From: Physcomitrium patens
Lineage: Eukaryota > Streptophyta > Bryopsida > Funariales > Funariaceae
Length of the DNA: 64,000 nt
Direction: 5' to 3'
NCBI RefSeq assembly: GCF_000002425.4
Contig: NC_037273.1
Coordinates: 1,877,996 to 1,941,995, forward strand
In this document: positions 24,246 through 38,099 of the stretch, piece by piece
Layout of the letters: each line of letters opens with the position of its first letter
Position numbering within the stretch: position 1 is the stretch's first letter
Position numbers and translations under genes: made by a program
Notes under the pieces: generated by a model
Seen by the model: the letters and a program-made list of their open reading frames with translations, nothing else
What the model was told of the DNA's origin: nothing
Databases searched by the model: none

Positions 24246-26746
24246 TTAATCTTCTGGTAATGGTCCGACAATAGGCTTTACCTTCTTATCTACCGTTTTA
24301 TATCTCGTGTCTATAGTGACTTCTGGTGCTTGAAAAGATTCAAGTATGGTATAAATCTCTCTTGAATGAATCTCAACAATCTTATCATTATCTCCTAACC
24401 CAATAGATGTAATCAATTCCAATGAATCTTCCAGTCCATTTTCTTCATAAACACCTAAAATCCTCTCATCATCTTGCAATGTACCTTACTTGCGTAATTG
24501 TCCTTCAATATCATATAATCTTTTTCTTTCTTTTCTTTTAAAATCATCAACTTTCTTATACATAATATTTCCATTCTCCAAAATATCAATAAAACTCGCA
24601 TCAAAGGCACCTTCATCTCGCGAGAGTACCTCTTCTTTTGTACCTCCATAATCTCGTTTTATAGTGGTACCTCCCCAAAATCCTTAAATCCTTCAACAAT
24701 CTTTGGCAATGGTTTCTCCCTCAACCTATCTCGATTCCGTTCATGGTTAGGAGGTATTGTTAGAAATTGTACAACTTTTTTTCCATCTTCGCTACGTACC
24801 TTTGCATAAGCAAAACCATCGTCAAGTACTTTTGTTTCCATCCATGTTGCCATATTATAAGGTTGTCCTAAAATCAACGGATAAGACGTTGTATCTTGAA
24901 CAAAGAAATGTTGCTCCATCGCAACATCCCCAATCCGAATTTTGACATCTAGACAAGCTCCATATAATTCGCCTCGTGTGTTATTATCTGCTCATATTAC
25001 CCATCCATGTTCCATATCAATTGGCCATTTTTGCTTCTTATAAAGATCTTTAGACATAAGATTTATTTCAGAACCATGGTCGACTAAAGCAACAATTGGT
25101 TCTTCTATATCTCCTACTTTCACCAATACCTCAGTAGTTGCCCTTGTCCAATGCTTTCGAGTATAATGACTCAAAGTTTCTATTTCCTTATCACTATAAT
25201 TTTTGAAACGCACTCGTTCATTATACTCGTTCTTTTCATTTGTTGGTTGTTTGTAACCAATATCAATCTTTTTTTTATCTTTATATATTCTTGCATCAAT
25301 AGCATGACTCATTCCAATTTTGCCCATTAATTGCCTCTTTTGCTTAATACTGTTAATGATAATATCATGAAATTCCTTCTTTGCAATTCCCAAAACTTCT
25401 TTCAATGTGAATTATAGCTTAGCGTTTAATATACGTTCTTCCAACACCCCTTTCAAATTTGTTGCCGCTTCAATGTCAGAAAGTAGCTTATAAGCAATTG
25501 ATTTGTCCTTATCTTTTGTCTCTCTTGTTTTTTCTTCGAATGATGCTGAGGTATCTTTTACAGGCAATTCTTGTGAAGCTGCCTCCCGAGCCTTGTCTCC
25601 TCGAGTTTGCCTCTTAGAAGAATTTCCTTCTCTAGTATCATCAAAATTTCCTCGTCTCTTTTCTTCCATCAAAGCTTCATGTTGGCTCTTAGCAATATAT
25701 GCATGAACTGAAAGAGACTCAACAGGATCCTCCCAACCTGTTGCACCTCGTATTGTAGCTACAGTCCTCAATAACGCTTCTCGAGGTAATTTCCCTTCTT
25801 GCATTGTAGAAATGGCAGAAGCCCAAAATTCACTAGTTTCTGTACATCCACCAAGGTCATCATCTATTCTAGCACCATAACTTGTACTTTCTCGTGTTGG
25901 TGTTTCATGCTCTTTTAAGTAATCTTGAACCAATGCTCTCATTCCTCCCTTGCCAAAATTGGTTTGAAGAAGATCCTCCCTATCTTTTAATGCTATCTTT
26001 CCATCTTTTCAGCAAATAATTCCTTGGCGTATCATATTATTAAATTCATTGCAATCTTTTCTAATGTGTGAAGCATCATCACACCAAATACATCTTTGTA
26101 CATATCCTTGTTTTGAAACATTCTTCAAATTATTTGTAGAAGTATTCTCTTCAAGTCTTGCTAATTTGATTTGAAGATCTTGCATTCCTTGTATAATTTC
26201 TTGCATCCCCATATCTGCTTTCTTTGATAAGGATGTTGAAGGTTGAACTGTAGGCATTGTTGGTAGTGTTGTACGTACTGGAGCTTTGGGTGCTTGTACT
26301 ATTTTTGGAATATTACTCCTATTCTTCCTCCTTTCTCTTTTTTTATGCAACCCCATCGCATCTTCAACGTTCTTTCACTTTGTTGTCAATCCTTCATCTT
26401 CTTCTTTATCTTCAAGAAGGAGTTCTAATTTCCCTTGCAATTCTCCATCAGCAGCTTGAAGAAATAGATCAACTTTGTTCGGCTCCAATGTCAATTTTTC
26501 TACCTTTGATAATTGAGAGTACTGCCTCTCAAATTCCCTTAGTAGCTCTGTTGCTTGCAAATTTTTATTAGGCCGTTCATTCCATTCTATAAACAACTTC
26601 TTAGTTACGCGATCAGTATCTTTTAAGAAATATTTGTCTTTCAATGCATGTGAAAAAACCTCCCATGAATTCCCATAATGATCCGTAATCGATGTAATAT
26701 GGTTTCTTATCTCCGGTATCGTGGCAAGTCCAAATAATTCAACCAT
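24246..26746 (-). pseudogene. gag and protease region of B1
   Basis: A minus-strand gag-like region includes WNERPNKNLQATELLREFERQYSQL-type helix (quoted in part) and a single zinc-knuckle-like CIWCDDASHIRKDC. The protease-like region has ALVDHGSEINLMSKDLY and PLILGQPYNMA, in the usual Gypsy order. Broken fossil. Confidence 0.65.
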
Positions 26747-26780
26747 TTTCTTCTCAAAACCCGATTTAATTCTATTTCAC

Positions 26781-27321
26781 TGTCACGGCCATAATCATGT
26801 AAGCTAATAATTACATATAGAAGTAGGTAAAAGTAAGTTAATTCTATAATATTTAATATAGAAGCTTCCTAGAAATTTCCTAGATATAACTTTGACTTCA
26901 TAGGTGTCTTTAATTGACTTTTTGGATTAGAAACGTGGTCAACAAGTTGGCCATGTGCCACACATGTTGTTAGCTTGAAGATCAAGCTAACTATGTGGCC
27001 CACACGTAGAAAAACTTGCCTTGTAAGTCAAGGCATGTGCCCTACAAATTCAACACATATTGGAGGTTCTATAGAACGTCGCCACATAGCCCCTAGTTAG
27101 AGAGTATATATAGAGACAAGAGTGAAGGCTTCTTCACTCTTGTCAACTCCTTTCTTGTTTCTAGTCTAGTTTCAAGGGTCTCTAGTTTTCTTGTCTTTTG
27201 GCAATAGGCATTCTAGTTCCTCTTTTAATATTTATACTTGTTTATATATATTTTGTTATTTCTCTTTGAGTGAAGGCTCACTTGTCTGAATTATTTTTTC
27301 ATCGAGTTCTTGTCCTTGACA
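26781..27321 (+). repeat. 5' LTR of A2
   Basis: TGTCACGGCCAT to TTGACA, 541 bp. TATATATA at 27105-27112. A perfect 13-bp inverted repeat, 27115-27127 / 27132-27144, has a 4-base loop. Confidence 0.95.
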
Positions 27322-28543
27322 GATTGAGAAGAGTTCACTTACAATATCAGAGCTTTGTTTTTCTTGAGTAAGAGTAGATTACCCCTTTCTCTTGACAAGA
27401 CATAAGCGTATTAGAAGTTTGCGGATTACCCACTTCTAAACTGATATAGTTCTTAGTATCTTCTTTGTTATCAAGTCTTTTCTTTTTCTTTTGTCTTGAG
27501 CAATATCAGACAAATTTTTCTTTTAGTATCATTATGGCCGAACTTGTTGAAATGAAGAGTGCAATGGCACAAATGCAAGAACAATTGAGGGAGTTAATGC
27601 TTACGATGCATCAACTCAATTCACCAACATAGGAAAGAACAAGAATAGCAGAAAGTAGAGATATAGAGATGATCGGAGCTGCTTCAACATCTGCACCAAA
27701 TCACATTCCTTTTCCAATTATACAACACCTTGTAAGTACTAGAGAACCAAGAATTATTTTATCCGAGAAATTTGATGGTACAAGATCAAAGTTTCGAGGG
27801 TTCATCAATCAAGTACAATTGGCAATTGAACTTCAACCGCAAAGCTATCCAACTCCAGGATCACAAGTCAAGTTTATTGGCACTTTACTTTCTGGTTTTG
27901 CATTATCATGGTTTTCGTCTTTTCTTGAACAACGAAATCCAATATTGGATAATTTGGAAGCTTTTTTGGTGGAGTTTCGATCTATGTATGGTGAACACGA
28001 TGCAACTCGTGTCGCAACAAACAAGATCCAAATTCTATGACAAGGAAACCGCTCAGTAACAATGTATGCTTCACAATTTCGACAACTTGCAATTGACATC
28101 AAGTGTGATGATGCTGCATTCATCAGTCAATTTCTTTATGGATTGCAATACAAAGTAAAGAAATTGATACTCAACTTATCTGATCCTCAAACTTTGAGTC
28201 AAGCAATCGATTTTACGGTAAAATGTGACAAACAACTTTTTGAATTTTGATTCGAGAGTCGTACACGAGAACCTCAACGTTATTACTCAATGGCAACATC
28301 AGCATCTTCGCCAAACGTACATTTGGAAGTAGAAGACATGCAAATTGACGCGATACGTTTTAAACCCCTAATTGAGCAAGAAAAGATTCGTCGTCGTTAA
28401 GAAGGATTATGTTTATACTGCGGAGAACCTAAGCACACTGCTCAACATTGTCCAAAGAAACAACGTAACTATAAAATGAGGGGTACGGCGGTCAAAGAAG
28501 ACAACATGTCAGAAAACGGATTCGTCTAGCTACAATAGGGACC

Positions 28544-30544
28544 GTGCAGCTGGAACCTTGTACAATTCCTAATGAAGGTCCTATCCTCTCCTCAGAACCC
28601 TCTTCTTGTTTTATAATAGAATTATATTTAGGACCTAAGAATTACAAAGCCTTTGCTTTATTAGATTCGGGAGCCTCAGCATGTTTTTTAGATGAACAAT
28701 TTGTTAAAAGTCGTAAAATATCCTTTGTACAGAAACCTAAACCAGTACATGTAGAAGTCATAGATGGTCGTCCCTTGTCTTCTGGAGATGTCACTCATGA
28801 AACTCATCCTATAAAAGTAACAATAGACAGTCATGATAGCTACATAGCTTTTAACATAATTAAATCCCCGTCCAATCCAGTTATTTTAGGTTTATCCTGG
28901 CTAGAAAAATATAACCCTCGAATAGATTGGAATTCTCGTAAACTTGACTTTTCCCAAAGCATTATTAATAGTTCTACCAACCAAGTAAAAAGTTATAAAT
29001 CTAGTATAGTAAAACCCGTACTTATAGGTGCAAAAGCATTCATATACGGAGCAAAAGAAGGATCAACTTTTGCTATTTATGCTTCACCTATTTTTGAAAG
29101 CGTAAAGACTTCAAGTGGCATTCCAAGTCAATATCAAAATTATCAAGACATTTTTGAAAAAAAGAATGCAGATATTCTTCCTGAGCATCGTCCATATGAT
29201 TGTTCAATCGACCTCAAGGAAGGAACTCAGCCACCATTTGGACCAATTTACAGTTTATCGCAAGATGAGATGGCTAAACTCAAGACATATATTGACGAGA
29301 ATTTAGCGAAGAATTTCATACGCCATTCAAAATCTCCAACAAGAGCTCCAATTCTATTCGTAAAGAAAAAAGATGGATCTTTACGAATGTGTGTTGATTA
29401 TCGAGGAGTCAACAAGATCACAATCAAGAACAGGTATCCATTACCTTTGATATCAGGACTCCTTGACCAGTTGAATCAAGCTAAGATCTATACAAAAATA
29501 GATCTAAGAGGAGCATATAATCTAGTACGGATCAAAGAAGGAGATGAATGGAAGACTGCGTTTCGAACCAGGTATGGACATTTCGAATATAATATCATGC
29601 CCTTTGGACTCACGAATGCACCAGCTACTTTTCAACATCTCATGAATGATGTATTTCGTGAATTCTTAGACAATTTTGTCGTCTGCTATCTAGACGATAT
29701 CTTGATCTATTCTAAGAACGTCGAAAAACATGAAATACATGTTCGTCAAGTATTACAAAAACTTAGAGATGCAGGATTGTACGCCAAGATGGAAAAGTGT
29801 GTATTTCACACTACTCAAGTTGACTTTTTAGGATACATCATTTCAAATGATGGTCTCATGATGGATTCTAAGAAAGTCCAAACAATCATGGATTGGAAGA
29901 TTCCAAGGACAGTAAGAGATGTCCAATGTTTCTTGGGATTTGCCAATTACTATCGGATCTTTATCAAAGACTTTTCACGAGTTGCAGCTCCACTTACACG
30001 CTTGACCAATAAAGACAAATTTCAATGGAATCAAGAAGTGGAAGCAACATTTGAAGCCTTGAAAACATCGTTTGTATCTGCACCAGTCTTATATCGTGTT
30101 GACTTTTCCAAGGCATTTTTTATAGAAACAGACGTATCAGATTTTGCCTTGGGTGCAGTTTTGTCACAAATGGGAACAGATGACAAACTTCATCCGATAG
30201 CTTTTCATTCAAGAAAATTCTCAGCAGCCGAGATCAATTATGAGATCCATGATAAAAAACTACTTGTAATCATGGATTCCTTTCAAGAATGGCATCATTA
30301 TCTAGAAGGCGCTTCTAGTCCAGTCACTGTGTATACAGATCACAAGAACCTCGAGTATTTCATGTCAACACGCATGTTGAATCGTCGTCAAGCTCGTTGG
30401 AGTATGTCTTTGTCAAGATTCGAGTTCATTATCACTTATCGGCCAGGAAAACAACAAGGTTTGTCTGATGCATTGTCTAGACGTTCTTATTTTGTACCAA
30501 AAGAAGGAGATGCAGTTTTTGAGCAACAAAGAATGGTCCTCTAG
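28544..30544 (+). pseudogene. Protease, reverse transcriptase and RNase H region of A2
   Basis: A 666-codon open stretch shows in order: retroviral-type protease DSGASACFLD (about residue 42), RT with [46 protein letters not shown] and YLDDILIYSKN, then RNase H with ETDVSDFALGAVLSQ and TDHKNLEYF. The integrase lies downstream. Part of a fossil element. Confidence 0.9.
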
Positions 30545-32590
30545 AAACCGGAGCAATTTCATCTCCGAGAAATGAAATCAACATTGACTGTTGATTCAAC
30601 TTTTTTCAAGCAAATCCAGTCTAGTATGTCCTTAGATCCTCTTGTTCATGATATTGAAAATAATTCTTCCAAGTCTCATGATTCTTCTAAGTTCGAGTTC
30701 AAGAATAATCTATTATATTTTGAAGGACGCCTATATGTTCTAGAAGGAGAAGCATGTTTACGTGTTCTTCAAGCACGTCATGATTTTCCAGCAGCAGGAC
30801 ACTTTGGATATAATAAGACTTTGGAATTCATATCAAGAGATTTTTGGTGGCCACAAATATGGAAGTCAGTCAAAGACTTTGTACAATCATGTGATATTTG
30901 TTCAAGATCAAAAACTCCTCGTCATGGGCCTTACGGACTTCTTCAGCCATTACCTATACCAGAACAACCATGGTCTTCTGTTTCTATGGATTTCATCACA
31001 GATCTTCTAAGTTCAAGATCTTATGATTCTATATTTGTGATAGTAGATCGTTTCATCAAGATGGCACATTTTGTGCCATGTACAAAATCTATCACAGGTG
31101 AAGAAACAGCTAAGCTTTTCATTGATAATATCTATCGCTATCATGGATTACCTAAAGATATCATATCGGATAGGGGAACTCAATTTATGTCGAGATTCTG
31201 GAAGACCCTTTTCAAGATTTTAAAAGTGGACATAAAGCTATCTTCGACTTTCCATCCTCAAACTGATGGACAAACAGAGCGCGTAAACCAAGTCTTGGAG
31301 CAGTATTTAAGGTGTACCATCAACTACCAACAAGATGATTGGACAACCCTTCTGCCATTGGCAGAGTTTGCTTATAATAATATGGTACATTCCTCCATGC
31401 AACAAACACCTTTCTTTGTCAATTATGGCTATCATCCATGACTTGATGCTTTTGATTTTTCAAAAGTTGATAATCCTGCAGCAGAAGATATGGCAAATCG
31501 GTTGTCAGAGTTACATGCAATAATGAAGGCGCAATTGAAGGAAGCTCAAGAACGACAAAAGATAAATGCAGATGTATATCGTAAGGAGCAACCACAACTC
31601 AACGTGGGTAATAAGGTATGGCTACTTCGTCGTAATATCAAGACCACTCGTCCTTGCGACAAGTTGGACTATCGAAGGCTGGGACCATTTTCTATTTCTG
31701 CACAAATCAATCCAACTGCATATCATTTACATCTACCGAAGACAATGAAAATCCATCCTGTATTCCACGTGTCTCTTCTTGAACCATACAAGACAGTGGA
31801 CATACCAAGAAGACGACAAGCTCCACCTCCTCCTATAGAAGTAGACAATAATGAAGAGTTTGAAGTAGAAGAAGTCTTAGATTCAAGGTGGTGTCGAAAT
31901 AAAATAGAATATCTTGTCCATTGGCACGGATATGATATTAGTGAATGCACATGGGAGCTAATGAAGAATCTTGCAAATGCAGCAAAGGCGGTGGAGGCTT
32001 TTCATCAACGACATCCATCAAAATCAAGATGAAAACCTTCTTTATAAAAGAAACAACATCTAGGCAAGATAATATTCTACTTTCAATTCTTGTTCGTAGC
32101 TTTGTTGTAGTAGTGGCACTCAGGAGATAGAGAATCAACAACCAACAGATTTAACTCAAGAGCCTTCAATTGCTGACCTGCCGGACGAGACATTACGATT
32201 GTCACAACCTTCAAGACGACGCAATCGAGATGAAGATCTTCAAGAACGACATGTTCTTCCTCAAATAGATGGTGAGATACAATACATTTGGTATCACGAT
32301 TTGGGAAGGGACTCCCGATGTTTGGTGATTTTGCTAGAGGTAGGAACAACTCCTCATGGTGTTCCAAATATTCTATTCGAAGGAAGTTACGAAGGCCTCA
32401 ACAATGATCAAATAATTGGGTGGTCTTTCCGCCCTGGTATGGGACACTACCGATGGTTGAGAGGCCCTATCAATCATCATCGAAGAGAACAGAGATCAGA
32501 GTATGTAGCAAATACAATTCGTCGCATCATAGATTTCCCCAACATATGATGATCGCTCCTCGTGGAACTCCTCCCTAGAAAGACAGGTAA

Positions 32591-33131
32591 TGTCACAGCC
32601 ATAATCATGTAAGCTAATAATTACATATAGAAGTAGGTAAAAGTAAGTTAATTCTATAATATTTAATATAGAAGCTTCCTAGAAATTTCCTAGATACTGC
32701 TTTGACTTCATAGGTATCTTTAATTGACTTTTTGGATTAGAAACATGGTCAACAAGTTGACCATGTGCCACACATGTTGTTAGCTTGAATATGAAGCTAT
32801 CTATGTGGCCCACACGTAGAAAAACTTGCCTTGTAAGTCAAGGCATGTGCCCTACAAAGTCAACACATATTGGAGGTCCTATAGAACGTCACCACGTAGC
32901 CCCTAGTTAGAGAGTATATATAGAGACAAGAGTGAAGGCTTCTTCACTCTTGTCAACTCTTTTCTTGTTTCTAGTCTAGTTTCAAGGGTCTCTAGTTTTC
33001 TTGTCTTTTGGCAATAGGCATTCTAGTTCCTCTTTTAATATTTATACTTGTTTATATATATTTTGTTATTTCTCTTTGAGTGAAGGCTCACTTGCCTGAA
33101 TTGTTTTTTCATCGAGTTCTTGTTCTTGACA
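32591..33131 (+). repeat. 3' LTR of A2
   Basis: 541 bp, same ends and internal boxes as the 5' copy. Confidence 0.95.
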
Positions 33132-33457
33132 TTCACGAACATAACATCTTAAATACCTTGAAATATTCCTTCCAATAAATTGATCAATTTTATTGACCAT
33201 TGCTTGTAATGCTTTGGTTGCCAAAGCTTCCTTTCGATCATTAGTTTGGTATTGCTGCATTGATAATGAGAAGGCTTGAAACATACTAGCAATAGACGGA
33301 TCCATGTGCATACCTTATCCTTTAGAAGAACCTCTACCAGAAACTTCTCCCAAAGATCCTTCAAAATTTTTATTTTCGTTCTCCATAAAAATAAAAATAA
33401 AATCAAACGAAATCCAATACCTTCCGCCTCAAGCTTTCACGTCGAATTCACCACTTA

Positions 33458-34597
33458 TGTCGTATTACATGCTTTCCTGCTCGAGAATGCACTGGGCGTC
33501 TGGCTGTAGAAGGTAGTATGGAGATTCGCTAATATTCAAGCAGTCTGTTGGTTTTTGACTGTTGGAATATAAACAATTACAAGAATATATTGTAAATCTA
33601 TATGAATGTCTTTCGGCTACTCGCTGAAATCCTTTTTGCCTTAGTCGGTAGGTCTCTAGACGTTACTGAGAACCCGAACAACCCAAACTGGTAATCTCCG
33701 ATACCGCTTTATACTCACGGCCTTATATCCACTGACTATCTTGTTAGATTTACACAAAAATTTTCATTCACTCTGCATACTCAATCCTATAGACACCCTT
33801 TTAATTCTTCAATCACAGATGTAACTTTGATTTCGCAAAACAGTCAAGAGTAATCACATCCACTTCATTAAAACCCCAATTCACCAGTACAACACATCGA
33901 CCTTTCAACATTGATCGCCAGAAGTCTTCGAAAAATCCTATGAAGAGAAAAAAATCCCAATTCTCCGTCTTTTCTGCCCTTGAAGCATGAAGCTAGCTCT
34001 CCCCCCTTAAAACCCTTATTCTCTCCTTTTTTTTTTCTTAACCTATCCTCTTCTTTAATCCTAATTCTCTCCTCCTTCAAACCCTAGTCTTTGAATTTCT
34101 TCAATCTTCTGTCTTGGATCCGGAATTGGCTCCGCCGTCAGAGCTTTCTCCTCCATTTTTTTTGCCTTTTAAAAGGTTCTTTTTCCAAAAACAACGTTCC
34201 TTGAATCGGCATAGAGAACAGGACAGCCTGAAATAGAATCGAAACCCTCATAATCGGGACCACATTGAGTCGCCGCACCAAATCTGGTCTCATATTGGCT
34301 AAGAGGCCCGTAGTAAGACCTGGATGTTCCCGTAATTGGGTTAAATTGGTCCTTTGTGTTAGGCTCGCTCAGTCATCAATTTAGTCCTTTCGATTCTGGT
34401 TACTCCCACTATTGGACTCGAACAGAGTATTTCGTTACTAATAAGTATGCCCTGACCGATTGTGATGGGGTGTCTGAACTGGCCCCTGAATATTGGCACT
34501 GAAATCGATCGTTGCTCCCAATATTCGAGGTAATTGAACATTAATAAAAGTCCCCTTTCTTTATATTTTCATGGTATACTCGTATTACAACATGACA
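33458..34597 (-). repeat. 5' LTR of B1
   Basis: 1140 bp, TGTCATGTTGTAATACG to TACGACA on the minus strand. Four bases inside it is TGGTGAATTCGACG, which starts with the TGG expected of a tRNA-type primer site; the tRNA is not identified. Confidence 0.9.
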
Positions 34598-35671
34598 ACG
34601 TGTTGGACTGGTTGGAACTTTGCTCATGGAGCAAGCTCTATTATGATTTGCTCCTTTGTTTGAGAAAAGATCATCAATTTTGAACAACTTTGAAACTTTT
34701 TTGGAAGCGTTTGTAGAAGCATTTGGCAAACATGACAAAATGCAATAGGCTACAACAAAGATCCAGTTGCTACAACAAGGGGCACGCTTTGCATCAATCT
34801 ATGCAACAAATTTTAGACAATTAGCGTACGACATTAACTATGACAAGAAAGCATTGATGAGTCAATTTTATTGGGGCTTGAAAGATGACGTGAAGGATTT
34901 TTTATTATTTCTTCTCAATCTGCAAACGCTCAACAAAGCCATTAGTCAAGCTGTGAAGTGCCATAATCGCCTATTCCAATGTCGCCAAGATCAATGCTCA
35001 AGACAACATATGGCTCACCATGCTCCAACTATGTCAGCAAGCAGCCAGAATTCACATTCAGATGTGAAAGACATGTAAATTGACGTAGTTCATATCAAAT
35101 CCATAACTCTAGAAGAAAAAAAAACGGCGTATGGAAGAAGGACTATGCTTGTATTGCGGTGAAGAAGACCGTAGAGCTGAAAACTACCCTAAGAAGCAAA
35201 ATTGACGCATTGTCAGGACCAAAGGCACGTTTGTTCAAGAAAACGAAGATGCCCAGCCACAATAGGGACCATGCGGCTGAACAATTCAATACCACAATAT
35301 CAATCAGGTTCCTCTCTTTCCGCTCAGCATGCCCATTGCTTTACCATTCCTTTATCTTTTGGTCCTCAAAAACTAAAAACCTTAGCATTATTAGATTGAA
35401 GACCATTTGTTTGCTTTTTAGATGAAGAATTTGCCAAACGTCATAAGATTCATGTAGTACGAAAACCAAAACCCGTTCTTGTAGAAGTAATAGATGGACA
35501 ACCTTTACTGTCTCGTAGTGTCACCCATGAATCAGAATCTATAGAGGTAACGTTTAAAGACCATAGTAGTTATATTATTTTCAATATTATTAGAACCCCA
35601 TCAAACCCTATTATTCTTGGTCTTTCTTAGTTAGAAATGCATAACCCATCCATAGATTGGAGATTACGAAG

Positions 35672-37424
35672 GAAGAAATAGATCAACTTTGTTCTGCTCC
35701 AATGTCAATTTTTCTACCTTCAATAATTGAGAGTACTGCCTCTCAAATTCCCTTAGTAGCTCTGTTGCTTGCAAATTCTTATTAGGCCGTTCAATCCATT
35801 CTAGAAACAACTTCTTACTAACGCGATTAGCATCTTCCAAGAAATATTCGTCTTTCAATGCATGTGAAAAAACTTCCCATAAATTCCCATAACGATCCGT
35901 AATCAATGTAATATGGTTTCTTATCTCCGGTATCGTGGCAAGTCCAAATAATTCAACCATTTTCTTCTCAGAAATCCAATTTAATTCCATTTCACGAACA
36001 TAACATCTTAAATACCTTGAAATATTCCTTCCAATAAATTGATCAATTTTATTGACCACTGCTTGCAATGCTTTGGTTGTCAAAGCTTCCTTTCAATCAT
36101 TGCTTTGGTATTGCTGCATTGATAATGAGAAGGCTTGAAACATACTAGCAATAGACGGATCCATGTGCATACCTTGTCCTTTAGAAGAACCTCTACCAGA
36201 AACTTTTTCCAAAGATCCTTCAAAATTTTTATTTTCGTTCTCCATAAAAATATAAATAAAATCAAACAAAATCCAATACCTTCCACCTCAAGCTTTCACG
36301 TCGAATTCACCACTTATGTCATATTATGTGCTTTCCTGCTCGAGAATGCATCGAGCATTGGGCTGTAGGAGGTAGTATGGAGATTGCTAATAATCAAGCA
36401 GTCTATCAGTTTTTGACTGTTGGAATATAAACAATTGAAGAATATACTATAAATCTATACGGATGTCCTTCGACTGCTTTTCAAAATCCCTTTTGCCCCA
36501 GCCGGTAGGTCTCTAGACGTTACAGAGAATCCCAAACAACCCAATCTGCTAAACTCCGATACCGCTTTATACTTACGACCTTGTATCCACTGACTGTCTT
36601 ATTAGATTAACACAAAAATTTTCATTCACTCTGCATACTCAATCCTATAGACACCCTTTTAATTCTTCAATCATAGACGTAACTTCGATTTCACAAAACA
36701 GTCAAGAGTAATCACACCCACTTCATTAAAACTCCGATTCACCAATAGAACACATTGACCTTTCAGCATTGATGGCGAGAAATTCCTTTTCTCACCCCTA
36801 CCCAAAAAGCTTGAATCCTCTCTTTTTCTTAACCTCCCTAATTCTCGAATCTCTGAATCCTTTCCCCCACCCTAACCATTTCCGAATGTTTTTTCTCTCC
36901 TTCTCAAATCCTAGCCTTTGAATTTCTTCAATCTTTTGTCTTGGATTCCCCGAATTGAAACAGCCGACGGAGCTTTCTCCCCCATTTTTTGCCTTTTAAA
37001 AGGTTATTTTCTGAAAACAACGTTCCTTGAAACGGCACAGAGAATAGGACATCTTGAAACAGAATCAAAATCCTCATAATCGGGACCGCATTGAGTCGCT
37101 CGACCAAATCAGGTCTCATATTGGCTAAGAGGTCCATAGTAACACGTGGATGTTCTTGTAATTGGGTCAAATTGGTCCTTCGCGTCAGGCTCACTTAGTC
37201 ATCGATTTAGTCCTTTTGATTCTACTGACTCCCACTATTGGACTCGAATGGAGCATTTCGTTACTGGTAAGTATGCCATAACTGATTGTGACGGGGTGTC
37301 TGAAACTGGCCCCTGAATATTGGCACTGGAATCGGTCGTTGCTCCCAATATTTGATGTAACTGAACATTAATAAAAGTCCCCTTTCTTTATATTTTCATG
37401 GTATATTCGTATTACAACACGACA
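35672..37424 (-). mobile_element. Partial family B copy (B2) inside family C
   Basis: A minus-strand fragment containing part of family B gag (about 35672-36270) and a B-type 5' LTR (36317-37424, 1108 bp). The same TGGTGAATTCGACG candidate primer site lies just inside the LTR. Family C protease-side sequence lies to its left and family C RNase H sequence (TDHKNLEYF-like) to its right. Broken and incomplete. Confidence 0.8.
36317..37424 (-). repeat. 5' LTR of B2
   Basis: 1108 bp, aligned with the two 1140-bp B1 LTRs; minus-strand ends TGTCGTGTTGTAATACG and ATATGACA. Confidence 0.85.
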
Positions 37425-37601
37425 ACGGATCACAAGAATTTAGAGTACTTTATATCGACTTGAATTTTGAATCGTTGTGAAGCTTGATAGAATATGTTGC
37501 TATCTAGGTTTGACTTTGTTATTACTTATTGGCATGGGAAGCAACAAGGACTATTCAATGCATTATCAAAAAGATCCTATCTAGCGCCAAAGGCTAGTAA
37601 A

Positions 37602-38073
37602 TGTCACGGACACAAAATACAGACTTGAAATCTAACAAGAAGTTCAAGAAGAAGTGGCAGAACTAGATTAAACAGATGAGTACAAGAACAACACCAGAAA
37701 GGTGAGCTAGAACTCCAAGAGATGTGTTGTCGAGACTGAAAAACTCTTCAGCCTCGACTCCTATATATACTACTGGCCTATGGTTCTAAGGAAGCGCATC
37801 AAGAAGCTTCCCTAGAACTATGAAGCTTCTCGAGCAACTACCCAAGAGCTAGGAAGCTTCTCAAGTAACTTCCTAGAATCTACTAGAATATCCTAAGAAT
37901 ATTCTAGAACCTTCTAAAGAAATCTTTAGTGAATCTTCAAAGAATCTTTAGGGAATCTTTGAAGAATATTCCAAGAGAATATTCAAGGAATCTTCTGGAA
38001 GTTTCTAGAGACTTCTTTCTAGAAGATTCTAGAAACTTGTCTCTAGAAAGGTCTAAGGACTATGTCCCTAACA
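37602..38073 (-). repeat. 3' LTR of D
   Basis: 472 bp. On the minus strand it begins TGTTAGGGACATAG and ends TCCGTGACA. It is packed with GAAnnTTC units upstream of the TATA box, like its partner. Confidence 0.93.
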
Positions 38074-38099
38074 TCACCTCCTCCTTTAGCTTTGAGGTC

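Larger units (their letters stand above)
26781..33131 (+). mobile_element. Family A chromovirus copy A2, inserted in B1
   Basis: LTRs 26781-27321 and 32591-33131, 541 bp each and about 3% different by eye. A 5-bp duplication TTCAC flanks it (26776-26780 and 33132-33136), and family B gag resumes directly afterwards. Parts: primer site 27324-27334 (10 of 11 bases pair with the LTR start box 27136-27146); leader to about 27533; gag about 27534-28530 (CLYCGEPKHTAQHC); protease about 28660 (LLDSGASACFLD); RT about 29200-29900 (CYLDDILIYS); RNase H about 30100-30470; integrase about 30750-31720; chromodomain about 31850-32020; ORF3 about 32130-32549. Near full length, broken, roughly half a dozen breaks, with the long protease-RT-RNase H stretch open. 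Confidence 0.9.
19982..34597 (-). mobile_element. Family B Ty3/Gypsy element (B1) with 1140-bp LTRs, inserted in C
   Basis: LTRs 19982-21121 (3') and 33458-34597 (5'), both 1140 bp. The target duplication is 4 bp, ACGT (19978-19981 and 34598-34601), inside family C gag. Reading on the minus strand: candidate primer site TGGTGAATTCGACG just inside the 5' LTR; gag about 33300-33150 and 26750-25410; protease-like region about 25400-24990 (ALVDHGSEINLMS); RT about 23890-23360 (SSRWFTVPKKNGSLQF, MRTPLGL, FLDD); RNase H about 23355-22440; integrase about 22290-21570 (TYNPKGNAKSERGH, WADRTTHSSVTGYMP); C-terminal region to about 21256; polypurine tract AGAGGGGGTGGA next to 21121. No chromodomain was seen. 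A2 is inserted in gag. Many breaks; LTRs differ by about 10% or more. Confidence 0.85.
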
